Shown here: positions 22,959 to 31,253 of the stretch, piece after piece
Layout: the number at the start of each line of letters is the position of its first letter
Numbering within the stretch: position 1 is the stretch's first letter
From: Gammaproteobacteria bacterium
GTDB lineage: Bacteria > Pseudomonadota > Gammaproteobacteria > GRL18
Assembly: GCA_016744375.1 (NCBI GenBank)
Contig: JADGEM010000048.1
Location: 1-34,244, forward strand
DNA length: 34,244 nt
Direction: 5' to 3'
Translations under genes and position numbers: made by a program
Notes under the pieces: model-generated
Databases searched by the model: none
Seen by the model: the letters and a program-made list of their open reading frames with translations, nothing else
Told to the model about the DNA's origin: nothing

Positions 22959-25004
22959 TTAAGTTCTAAATGTTTCAAGTTGGGCATTCAGATTTTCTGT
23001 CATAGAATTAAGGTGTTCTGCAGCGGAAGCAATTTCTTCCACACTGCGGGCATTGGTTGAAGAAATCGAATTAATATCCTGTACCTTATCAACAATAGAC
23101 TCAATATCATTACCTGTTTTTTCAAAATCATCGACAGTTTTGTCACTGGCAATGGTGGCTTCATTGACAATCTGAACGGTCTCGTTAATTTTCTTATCAA
23201 CATCTCCGGCAACATCTGCCAGTTCCTGTATCTCTTTTGAATTGATATTCATGCTATGGCTGGCTTCTTCAACTGCTTTGATAATGCCATTGATCGTATT
23301 ATTGATTTCATTTAAACTTTGCTGTGTATGTTTGGCCAGATTTCTCACTTCATCTGCAACCACGGCAAATCCACGACCATGTTCACCAGCACGTGCTGCT
23401 TCAATGGCGGCATTTAATGCCAGCAAATTGGTTTGTTCTGCAATATTTGAAATCACATCTAAAATGGCTTTAACATCACCCGCTTCTTTAGATAAGGTAT
23501 CCATTTTTTGAGCAAGTTCTGCTTCTACTGAAGCGGTTTCTTGTACACGATGGGTTAACTGAACAATCGCATCTCTGGCTTCAATCAATGAAGTATTTGC
23601 TTTTAAAATATCTTTTTTACTATCTTGTGCATCCTTAATTGCATTAGCTATTTCTTCTTGAATCTGAACTGCGTGTCCACTACAACCATTAATAATCAGC
23701 ACGGATTTTTCCACATTATTACCGACACCTAAAGAACTGGTGGATAATTCATGGGCTATCGATGCATTTTCAGTGGAGGACTGTTTGGCATTATTTAAAA
23801 CTTCTTTGAGTGAATCCAATAAATTATTCACACTCAGTGCCATCATTTGTATTTCAGCCGGAGCATTAGTATCTAATAATTGAGTTAAATCTTTATCTTC
23901 ACCAATTTGCAATAGCGTGTTCTGAAATCGCTCAATTGGATCAATCAAAGCCATCTTGATCATGATAAGCGACAGGGCAATAATAATAACCAGGATCACA
24001 ATTACCTCAACAGCAATAGCATTACGAATCTCATTAGGAGTGATTAAAACCTCAGCTTCATCAATTTCAGAGATGATTGCCCAAGTAAAATCATCACCAA
24101 TTTTAATGTTTGAATAAGCTGATAATACAGAGTTACCATTATAGTCTATGACAATTTTAGTGTCTGTTTCACCGGATAAAGATGCTCTGGATGCGACGGT
24201 ATCAACTGAACCCTTTTCAGGATTGGCAAATGATGCCTTTAACGAATGTCCTTTGGGATCAAGAAAGCTATCACTTCTCATAAGTTTGTCCTGTCCCACC
24301 AAAAAGTCCTCCTGCGTGTCTCCATAACCATGGCGATATTTCATAATTTTATTAATGGCTCCATCGGATATTTGAAAAACTAAAACCGAGGTTGTTTCTC
24401 CATTGTGAACGACTGGTATTCCAAGGAACATTGCTGGGGCATTATTACTGGGCTTGTAAGGTTTCATATCAACAAATGTTGGTCGCCCATTCTTAAGAGT
24501 ATTACGCCAGACTTCTGCCAGCCCGCTATTTTTCAGAGGACCCGTAGAAAGATTTTCACCATAATCAGACTCTTTAGCTGCTGAATACATGACATGTCCA
24601 TGTTTTTTACAAATAATGAACACATCATAATAACCATAATCCTTTAAATAGCCCTGAAAAAAAGCTTCATGTGACTCTGTTTTTTCATGAACCATTGGAT
24701 CTTGTACTGGATAAGGGTCATGCCCCTTAATCTGAAGAGCTTTATCAATCGATTCAAAATCATTTATAAATTCATATAAATTTTTACTGCGTGCTAATAC
24801 TTTAATATCACCAATTCGCTCAGAAAAAAAATTCTGAATAAAAGTTTTCTTTATGTCTCTGACAGAGGTAAGTGAATGATAACTTTTCTCCAATAAAGCT
24901 GTTTTACTTTTTGATACTGATGTGTAGCTCAGAGATACAGCAAGAATTAGTAGTCCAATGATTATAAGTGCAATAATTTGTATTTTAAGCGACAGTTTTT
25001 TCAT
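22959..25004 (-). CDS. Methyl-accepting chemotaxis protein with large periplasmic sensor
   Basis: 681 residues: TM ~8-28, a periplasmic domain ~30-330 of the Cache-like kind ([24 protein letters not shown] helix, then the [23 protein letters not shown] strand region), TM ~333-355, HAMP, and a long cytoplasmic coiled coil. The hairpin tip [19 protein letters not shown] and [15 protein letters not shown] are intact, so it should bind CheA/CheW. No C-terminal CheR-docking pentapeptide is present (it ends LETFRT). AAGG lies 10 nt before the ATG. It follows the GGDEF/EAL gene on the same strand after ~206 nt. The ligand is unknown; the adjacent cytochrome genes hint at redox or electron-acceptor sensing. 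Confidence 0.93.
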   Translation of the reverse strand: MKKLSLKIQIIALIIIGLLILAVSLSYTSVSKSKTALLEKSYHSLTSVRDIKKTFIQNFFSERIGDIKVLARSKNLYEFINDFESIDKALQIKGHDPYPVQDPMVHEKTESHEAFFQGYLKDYGYYDVFIICKKHGHVMYSAAKESDYGENLSTGPLKNSGLAEVWRNTLKNGRPTFVDMKPYKPSNNAPAMFLGIPVVHNGETTSVLVFQISDGAINKIMKYRHGYGDTQEDFLVGQDKLMRSDSFLDPKGHSLKASFANPEKGSVDTVASRASLSGETDTKIVIDYNGNSVLSAYSNIKIGDDFTWAIISEIDEAEVLITPNEIRNAIAVEVIVILVIIIALSLIMIKMALIDPIERFQNTLLQIGEDKDLTQLLDTNAPAEIQMMALSVNNLLDSLKEVLNNAKQSSTENASIAHELSTSSLGVGNNVEKSVLIINGCSGHAVQIQEEIANAIKDAQDSKKDILKANTSLIEARDAIVQLTHRVQETASVEAELAQKMDTLSKEAGDVKAILDVISNIAEQTNLLALNAAIEAARAGEHGRGFAVVADEVRNLAKHTQQSLNEINNTINGIIKAVEEASHSMNINSKEIQELADVAGDVDKKINETVQIVNEATIASDKTVDDFEKTGNDIESIVDKVQDINSISSTNARSVEEIASAAEHLNSMTENLNAQLETFRT

Positions 25005-25210
25005 GTTTATTTAACCTTATTTTTTATTTAATAAGAAAAAAGCACTCATTGCATTCAGATTTTTCAAGTGTTTTTAAGTTGATATTTTTCAGGCATAATT
25101 TTTTTCAAGTGATACTTGTTTCTGAATGCATTTTTTAATATTTTGATTTCTTTATTAATTTAAGTACTAATCATCTAGCTATCCTTTAAAACTAATCAAA
25201 TAAATATAAG

Positions 25211-27919
25211 CTACACTACCTGAATTCCTTTATTTGGTGATATATTTATTTCATTAGAGAGAGCATTATTTCTTATAAAAGCAAGTTCAAATTCTTCTGC
25301 TGAAATGGGGCGTGAGTAAAAATAACCTTGACCAAAATCACATTGTTTATCTTTTAAAATTTTCAATTGCTGCTTTTTTTCAATGCCTTCGGCAACAACT
25401 TTGAGGCCCAGACCGTGGGCCAATGCAATGGTTGTCTGAACCAGTGTCATATCATCACTCTCTGTCTTCAGTTCCTGAATGAAAGAACGATCAATTTTTA
25501 GTTTGTCAAAATGAAATTTCTTCAAGTGATAGAGTGATGAATACCCTGTGCCAAAATCATCCATCGAAAGCTTAATCCCCATTGTAATTAATTGATGCAT
25601 AATGGCCTTCGTTTCCCGATGATTTTTTATAATCATTCCTTCTGTGACTTCCAGCTCAAGACAGGAGGGAGAAAGTCCCGTCTTATTGAGAACAAAATTG
25701 ATTTTTCTAATGAAATCTTTTTCCCAAAACTGACGCGGAGATAAGTTGACTGCAATAAAGAGTGCTTGCTTATGAATGGTATTCCAGTGTGCTATCTGAA
25801 AACAGGCGGTCTGTAATACAAACTCACCAATAGATGTAATTAAACCCGTTTGTTCAGCAATAGGAATAAAGATGTCCGGTCCCACAACACCTAAGCTTGG
25901 ATTATTCCACCGCACAAGGGCTTCACACCCTGCTAACTGGCCATTAGACATATTGACAATGGGTTGATAAACGACGGAAAGTTCTTTGTTATCCAGGGCA
26001 TGGTGTAAATGCTTTTCAATTTGAAAAAGTTTTTGAGCCTCTTCCTCAAGAGCCGAAGTAAAAAAATGATACCGATTCCGGCCATTTTCTTTTGACTGGT
26101 ACATTGCCAAATCAGCTGAACGCATTAACTTATGTGCATCTATGCCATCATCCGGAAAAATAGAAATGCCCAGGCTGGCAGTGATCGTGCATTCAGAACC
26201 TTTAGTACAAATTGGTTTTTGAAATTGCTTTATAATTTTATCTGCAATTCTGTCAATGTAGGTTTTATCTTTAACCTGAGATAAAATAATTAAAAATTCA
26301 TCCCCGCCAAGACGGGCGATAGTATCAGACTCCCGTACTACTGACTTCAGGCGTCGAGCCGTTTCAATCAGTAGTATGTCACCATTGTCGTGCCCCAGTG
26401 TGTCATTCACTTTCTTAAAATTATCCAGGTCAATAAATATAAGCACAGCCATACATTCAGAACGCATACAAAGTCGGATTGCCTGCTTCAGACGATCGAT
26501 TGCCAGTAAACGATTTGGGATTCCAGTCAGACCGTCGTAATGGGCCTGATATAAAATGTGTTTTTCCTGCTCTTTTTTCTCCGTGATATCCTCACCGATC
26601 CCCAGAAAGTGAATAATTTGATTATCATCATCTCTAATAGGTGAAACAGAAAGGTGCATCCAGTATTTTGTTCCATTTTTATGACAACTGAGAAATTCTC
26701 CACTCCATGTTTGCCCTTCTGAGACCGTCGTCCAAATTGTCTTCAGTAAATCTTTATCTATTTTTATTAACTTTAGATCCATGATATTTAAACCGATTGC
26801 TTCTTCTTGTGCATACCCCGTCATCTCAGAAAATTTAGGATTGCTATATTCTATGATGCCATTTAGATCAGTTATAATAATTTCCACAGGACTTTGAGTC
26901 ACCGCTGTAGAGAGTTTGGTTAACTCTTGTGTACGCTCAATAATAAGCGTCTCTAAATTATGATTCAGTGTATGGAGTTGATTAAAAGCATGATTTCTTT
27001 GCTTATTCAATCGATTGAGAATAAACAAGACAGATAAATAGAAAACAATGATCATCACAAATAAAAGACCATATTGAATAAAGATCGCTTTTATTTGAAC
27101 AAAAAATAAACCTTTTTTTGAAAAACCAACAATTTTCCAACGACTCCCGGGTATGTTTTTATGAATGAATAAGTCTTTCTTATCAGTTTCATTGAGGTTA
27201 ATTTCACGCTGCAATTTATCCCTGGTACCATTTTCACCCACTTCAATTAACTCAGAACCATCAGAACGAACAAGAAAAAGCTGCATCCCAAATGTATAAT
27301 GTTCTCTGAGAAGTTGGGATAAAATCTCAGAGTGGAAACTCATAAAAAGGATCAGCTTGGAGCCATCATTGTCAGATACCTTTGTCATCAAATCAAAATG
27401 ACAGGAAAAGGGCCGAGGATGAATAATGGGCTGGTAGTAATTCACACCATTAACAATTGTAGATAGCTGTTTATCATCACGAGAAAAAGCAGCCATATCA
27501 TAATTACACTGATCACCGATCCGTACACCAGAATCATCAGGAATTCGATTGCCTTTTTCATCAATAATGGTGAAGGCAAAAAAATCAGGGAAATAGACCT
27601 TTAAACGAATTTCAAATTTAGAAATCAACTCATCATTGCCTGGCTCTTTTTGTATTTGTTCCAAAATTTGAAGATTGTCTTGAGCAATAGCAGTTAATAC
27701 TCGGGTTCGCTCATTGAGCATGCGGGATACTTTTAATGCCACGGAGTTAACCGAATTATTCAGATGCACCTGCTGATTGGTTTTATAGGTCTGATATTGC
27801 TGAACTGCTGTCCATAAAATGAGCAACAAACCAAAGAGAGTGCCAATGGTCAGAAAAAAAGAGGACAATATAAAAGCTTGTGACTTTTCTTTTTTGATGA
27901 AAGTTAATAGGTCAAACAT
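25211..27919 (-). CDS. Membrane sensor with PAS, GGDEF and EAL domains
   Basis: 902 residues from the ATG at 27919 (a TTG at 27940 is the alternative; neither has a good ribosome site). Order: TM ~15-37, a periplasmic domain ~40-280 with Cys residues in GDQCNYD and FSCHFD that may pair, TM ~285-308, PAS ~340-455, GGDEF ~465-620, EAL ~635-885. GGDEF is intact (ARLGGDEF) and has the RESD inhibitory I-site upstream, unlike the protein at 9125. The EAL motif (GCEALVRW), DDFGTGYSSL and VAEGIE are all present. It should make and degrade c-di-GMP in response to an external signal. It sits between two chemoreceptor genes, each separated by more than 200 nt. Confidence 0.93.
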   Translation of the reverse strand: MFDLLTFIKKEKSQAFILSSFFLTIGTLFGLLLILWTAVQQYQTYKTNQQVHLNNSVNSVALKVSRMLNERTRVLTAIAQDNLQILEQIQKEPGNDELISKFEIRLKVYFPDFFAFTIIDEKGNRIPDDSGVRIGDQCNYDMAAFSRDDKQLSTIVNGVNYYQPIIHPRPFSCHFDLMTKVSDNDGSKLILFMSFHSEILSQLLREHYTFGMQLFLVRSDGSELIEVGENGTRDKLQREINLNETDKKDLFIHKNIPGSRWKIVGFSKKGLFFVQIKAIFIQYGLLFVMIIVFYLSVLFILNRLNKQRNHAFNQLHTLNHNLETLIIERTQELTKLSTAVTQSPVEIIITDLNGIIEYSNPKFSEMTGYAQEEAIGLNIMDLKLIKIDKDLLKTIWTTVSEGQTWSGEFLSCHKNGTKYWMHLSVSPIRDDDNQIIHFLGIGEDITEKKEQEKHILYQAHYDGLTGIPNRLLAIDRLKQAIRLCMRSECMAVLIFIDLDNFKKVNDTLGHDNGDILLIETARRLKSVVRESDTIARLGGDEFLIILSQVKDKTYIDRIADKIIKQFQKPICTKGSECTITASLGISIFPDDGIDAHKLMRSADLAMYQSKENGRNRYHFFTSALEEEAQKLFQIEKHLHHALDNKELSVVYQPIVNMSNGQLAGCEALVRWNNPSLGVVGPDIFIPIAEQTGLITSIGEFVLQTACFQIAHWNTIHKQALFIAVNLSPRQFWEKDFIRKINFVLNKTGLSPSCLELEVTEGMIIKNHRETKAIMHQLITMGIKLSMDDFGTGYSSLYHLKKFHFDKLKIDRSFIQELKTESDDMTLVQTTIALAHGLGLKVVAEGIEKKQQLKILKDKQCDFGQGYFYSRPISAEEFELAFIRNNALSNEINISPNKGIQVV

Positions 27920-28280
27920 TTTACAAAAATAGTTTATCAATTAAAAAAGTGAACTTGAAATTAAACTTTATATTCATGAGGAATTCTCTAAAAATTTAGT
28001 TATAAAGGCAGATAAAATGTTAACTTTTTAAAGGCAGTTGGGAAAAATATTCTTTCAATTTTCTTATTAAATAAATGACTGAAGACTGAAAGATAAAACA
28101 TACAATGCTGAAATATTTTATTATTTTGATTTAAAGTTTTAATGATTTAGTGATTTAATAAACCATTAAATCTACATACATTTATTTATCAAAAAAATAA
28201 TAGGATAGCAGTTTCAGCATGTAGCCCTAAACAAAAGCCATGATCATTGTATGTGGATAGACAGCTTCAGATTTCATTGA
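27920..28280. other. 361-bp intergenic region between chemoreceptor and GGDEF/EAL gene
   Basis: No gene is supported. It contains the perfect 8-bp inverted repeat GATTTAAT (28152-28159) / ATTAAATC (28165-28172) with loop AAACC, about 235 bp before the GGDEF/EAL start. It also has an imperfect direct repeat, GGATAGCAGTTTCAG (28203-28217) and GGATAGACAGCTTCAG (28255-28270). The first could be a terminator of the chemoreceptor gene or an operator. Confidence 0.4.
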
Positions 28281-30314
28281 CTATTTTGATACTCTAAATT
28301 GCACAACATACCCCTGCAACTCTGTACCAAGACGTGCTAAATTTTCAGTTGCTAATACTGATTGTTGTGCACCGCTCACAGTATCATGAGACATTTTTGA
28401 TATGTTGACGATATTGGTGTTGATATCCTCAGCTGTCACTTTTTGCTGTCCTGCAGCACTCGCAATCTGCATACTCATATCATTAATGCGTGCCACAGCC
28501 TCAGATATAATTGATAACGAAACACCTGCAGTAGTCGCTTGATCAACAACAGTATGAGCTTCCTCACGACTGCGTTTCATTGCATTGACAGCTCTACGTG
28601 AACCACTTTGTAATTTATCAATAACCTGATTTATTTCTTCAGTAGCTTCCTGAGTACGACCTGCCAATGTTCGAACTTCATCAGCCACAACAGCGAAGCC
28701 CCGTCCTGTTTCTCCAGCACGAGCAGCTTCAATTGCAGCATTTAATGCCAGAAGATTGGTCTGCTCTGCTATACCCTTAATCACATCTAATACCGTGTTG
28801 ATATTCTCACTGTCCTGTTCCAGTTGATGGATAATATCAGCAGCCCCTTCAATTTGTTCAGCCAATTGCTGTACAGCTTGTACCGCTTCTTCCACAACTC
28901 TTTGTCCTTCAAGAGTTTCTGAGTGTACTTCAGTCGCCACCTCAGCCGTACTATCACTATTCTTGCTCATATCCTGAGCTGTAATCATCATTTGATGCAT
29001 TGCCGATGCGACTTCTCCAGTCTGAAACTGCTGCTCATTCATACTTTGCCCGGTCTGCTCTGTAATTGCTGATAGTTCTTCTGATGAACTGGCAACCTGA
29101 TGAGATGAAGACATAATTTGACTGACTACCTGGGCAAACTGCTCGGCCATTCGATTAAAACTGTCAGCAATCTTACTCATTTCATCACGAGTGGATAATT
29201 CCATACGAACACTGAGGTTCCCAGTGGAGAGTTTTTCTGTGACATCACTGATCTGTGCGATACTTTGCTGTACTGAGTAATAAAAACCTGCAAATAAATA
29301 AGCCACTAGAACAAGTATTATCAAAACAATACTGATGGTGAGATACTTGGATGTATTAGCAGAATTAATTCGCTTGATAAATATATTATCTAATTCTGGC
29401 ACCAGAGAATCATAGAGCTTGTAAGAACCACTAATCGCACTAGTAGCGGCATTGAATACTTCATCACTACTAACAGTAATATTTTTGACATTAAGCAATT
29501 TGTCTTTTAACAGAGACTGCATTTCACGAATTGCCGTATTATTTGAATCAGTCGGGACAAATAACTTACCTGCAATATCAGCATTTTCCTTATACACAGC
29601 CTGTAAATTATTACTAACACTCTGAAAGTAATTATCAATGTTGCTGGAAAGTACGGCCAGTTTGGTATATATCTCCTGATCGACAAACTCCCCTTTGGCT
29701 GCAACACCTGAACCTACTGCACGTGCCTGCCCCATATATTCCAACATATTAGGCAAACCTGAAATTAATGTACTGCCCATATAATTGCTATCAATCATTG
29801 GATCAAGAGTTAAACCTGAAGAGTCTGCGACATGAGCAATTAAATTAAGCATATCACTAATAATAATATTGTGTGTTTTAATGGCCTCAGAAGTATTCAT
29901 AGCCATGGCATTATCTTTAATTGTATTCCACTTGCGCATGATGATGGTCATTTTATCAACAGTATGCAGTTGCCCTGTCAGAGCGCCATCAATTTGGTTG
30001 AGCTCCTGTAATTTTTCATCCACAATACGACGCGTTTGCATAATACGTTCCTGGAAATCAGTGGCTCCATTAAGATAAGCCGCCATCATGCCACGATGCT
30101 GCTGCATATATTCAATTGGCTGGCGTACAGCTTTAATATAGGCCAGGCCAGTGCGCTCATTTTCTAAAAAAGAGACTTCCTGGCTGATAGATGTAATTAA
30201 TTTCAGGCTTAACATAACTAATGGAATCAATACCATCAGGAAAATAATAGTAAATTTAACTGAGTAACGTACTCGGTTCATTAATGCAGTAGCAGGCTTA
30301 AGTATAAGTTTCAC
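28281..30314 (-). CDS. Methyl-accepting chemotaxis protein with all-helical periplasmic domain
   Basis: 677 residues from GTG at 30314, which has GAGGGA 6 nt upstream. The frame is open to an ATG at 30371, but that has no ribosome site, and related receptors begin just before a conserved LMNR(V/L)RY...KF stretch, as this start would. Order: TM ~19-40, a helical periplasmic domain ~45-325 starting [11 protein letters not shown] (NIT-like hallmark QHRG), TM ~325-347, HAMP ~350-400, signalling coiled coil with [19 protein letters not shown] and [18 protein letters not shown]. No CheR pentapeptide at the C-terminus (QFRVSK). NIT-type helical sensors can bind nitrate or nitrite, but that assignment is inference here. 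Confidence 0.92.
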   Translation of the reverse strand: MKLILKPATALMNRVRYSVKFTIIFLMVLIPLVMLSLKLITSISQEVSFLENERTGLAYIKAVRQPIEYMQQHRGMMAAYLNGATDFQERIMQTRRIVDEKLQELNQIDGALTGQLHTVDKMTIIMRKWNTIKDNAMAMNTSEAIKTHNIIISDMLNLIAHVADSSGLTLDPMIDSNYMGSTLISGLPNMLEYMGQARAVGSGVAAKGEFVDQEIYTKLAVLSSNIDNYFQSVSNNLQAVYKENADIAGKLFVPTDSNNTAIREMQSLLKDKLLNVKNITVSSDEVFNAATSAISGSYKLYDSLVPELDNIFIKRINSANTSKYLTISIVLIILVLVAYLFAGFYYSVQQSIAQISDVTEKLSTGNLSVRMELSTRDEMSKIADSFNRMAEQFAQVVSQIMSSSHQVASSSEELSAITEQTGQSMNEQQFQTGEVASAMHQMMITAQDMSKNSDSTAEVATEVHSETLEGQRVVEEAVQAVQQLAEQIEGAADIIHQLEQDSENINTVLDVIKGIAEQTNLLALNAAIEAARAGETGRGFAVVADEVRTLAGRTQEATEEINQVIDKLQSGSRRAVNAMKRSREEAHTVVDQATTAGVSLSIISEAVARINDMSMQIASAAGQQKVTAEDINTNIVNISKMSHDTVSGAQQSVLATENLARLGTELQGYVVQFRVSK

Positions 30315-30424
30315 AAAAAATCCCTCTATATATTTTAATTTGGAAAAACAACTCGACTTATAATTATTCATAGATTTTTTTGGGTAAATATCTATAAATA
30401 GACTAAACGTGTCTGGATAAAATC

Positions 30425-30456
30425 ATTAAGTAAGGAAGAATACAGATTAAGTAAGG
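30425..30456 (-). repeat. Two 11-bp direct repeats, 21 bp apart, upstream of the chemoreceptor
   Basis: CCTTACTTAAT (minus strand) occurs at 30446-30456 and again at 30425-30435. The start-to-start distance is 21 bp, two turns of the helix, so both copies face the same side of the DNA. This is typical of tandem binding sites for an activator. The repeats lie about 110 bp before the GTG start. Confidence 0.55.
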
Positions 30457-30595
30457 TAAAGTTCCAACCAGTTCAGTGCTGGCATTAACATTAAAGGCTG
30501 CGGGACAGCATGGAATCAGAATATCAATAAAAGCAGGGGTATAAGGCTTATATCATTCTTTAATTATATTTATAGGTCTAAAAGGAGGATTTGTC

Positions 30596-30630
30596 AAAAA
30601 AAAAAATGAATTAATTTATAATTATATAAT
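30596..30630 (-). terminator. AT-rich stem and 11-T tract after the ANTAR regulator
   Basis: On the minus strand an uninterrupted run of 11 T (30606-30596) follows 34 nt after the stop. It is preceded by only weak AT-pairing sequence such as AATTATAAATTAATT. A terminator is plausible from the T-run, but the stem is poor. Confidence 0.35.
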
Positions 30631-30639
30631 CTGAATGAT

Positions 30640-31224
30640 TTATTTTAAATTAAATGTATCCCATGCAGCCAGTATTTCTTCTGCAATATCCTTTATTTTA
30701 CGTCGACTGGAGCGAGCTTTCATACGTAGTAATTCAAATGCCTCTTGTCTCTCAATGTGATGTCTTTCCATAAATAGTCCGATAACAACATTAACTTGAT
30801 TGCTCGTTTCTAAAGCAGCATCTAAACGGTATTTAGTCTCAAAAAGTCCTTGAATATCCATCGCCCGCTGTAAAGCAGATTCAATCGCCGGCAGGGCATT
30901 TTCTACATCAATCGGCTTAATCAAATAACCCAGCGCTCCGTCACATACTGCTTGTTTTACATGCTCTTTATCATTGTAGGCAGAAAGAAACATAGATGCT
31001 ATACCCAGACTTTTTAGACCTTGAGCCGTTTCAATACCTGACATACCCGGCATACGCATATCAAGAATAGCCAAATCAATGGGTTGTTCTTTAACTGCAA
31101 TTTTTAATGCATCTTCGCCATTATCTGACAGCACAACATCATAACCATGATCAGTTAAACCTTTGCCAAAGGTCGACAATACAAGGCCATCGTCATCAAC
31201 CAACAACAGCTTTTTTATTTCCAT
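30640..31224 (-). CDS. Response regulator with ANTAR RNA-binding output domain
   Basis: 194 residues. The receiver domain (1-120) has acidic residues D10-D12, the phospho-acceptor D55 in LDMRMPG, and Lys102 in YLIKPID. A short coiled coil leads to an ANTAR domain (~130-190) with AFELLRMKARSSRRKIKDIAEEIL, the three-helix RNA-binding unit. Such regulators bind paired hairpins in nascent RNA and prevent termination (EutV, NasT, AmiR are examples). GGAG lies 8 nt before the ATG. It begins 29 nt after the multi-PAS kinase gene, whose HisKA_2 core is the type that pairs with ANTAR regulators such as EutW/EutV, so the two very likely form one pathway. Confidence 0.93.
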   Translation of the reverse strand: MEIKKLLLVDDDGLVLSTFGKGLTDHGYDVVLSDNGEDALKIAVKEQPIDLAILDMRMPGMSGIETAQGLKSLGIASMFLSAYNDKEHVKQAVCDGALGYLIKPIDVENALPAIESALQRAMDIQGLFETKYRLDAALETSNQVNVVIGLFMERHHIERQEAFELLRMKARSSRRKIKDIAEEILAAWDTFNLK

Positions 31225-31253
31225 TTCATGCTCTCCAGTCTTAAAAAATCATT

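Larger units (their letters stand above)
30315..30639. other. 325-bp leader and promoter region of the chemoreceptor gene
   Basis: No gene is supported. Reading toward the chemoreceptor, it holds a T-tract after the ANTAR gene, two small adjacent hairpins at 30497-30509 and 30468-30482, and a pair of 11-bp direct repeats at 30425-30456. A palindrome-like TCTAT/ATAGA lies close to 30390. Confidence 0.5.

Noticed and set aside
28203..28270. Imperfect direct repeat GGATAGCAGTTTCAG / GGATAGACAGCTTCAG
   Set aside because: It is a two-copy imperfect match with unequal spacing near a gene end; no function is suggested beyond local duplication.
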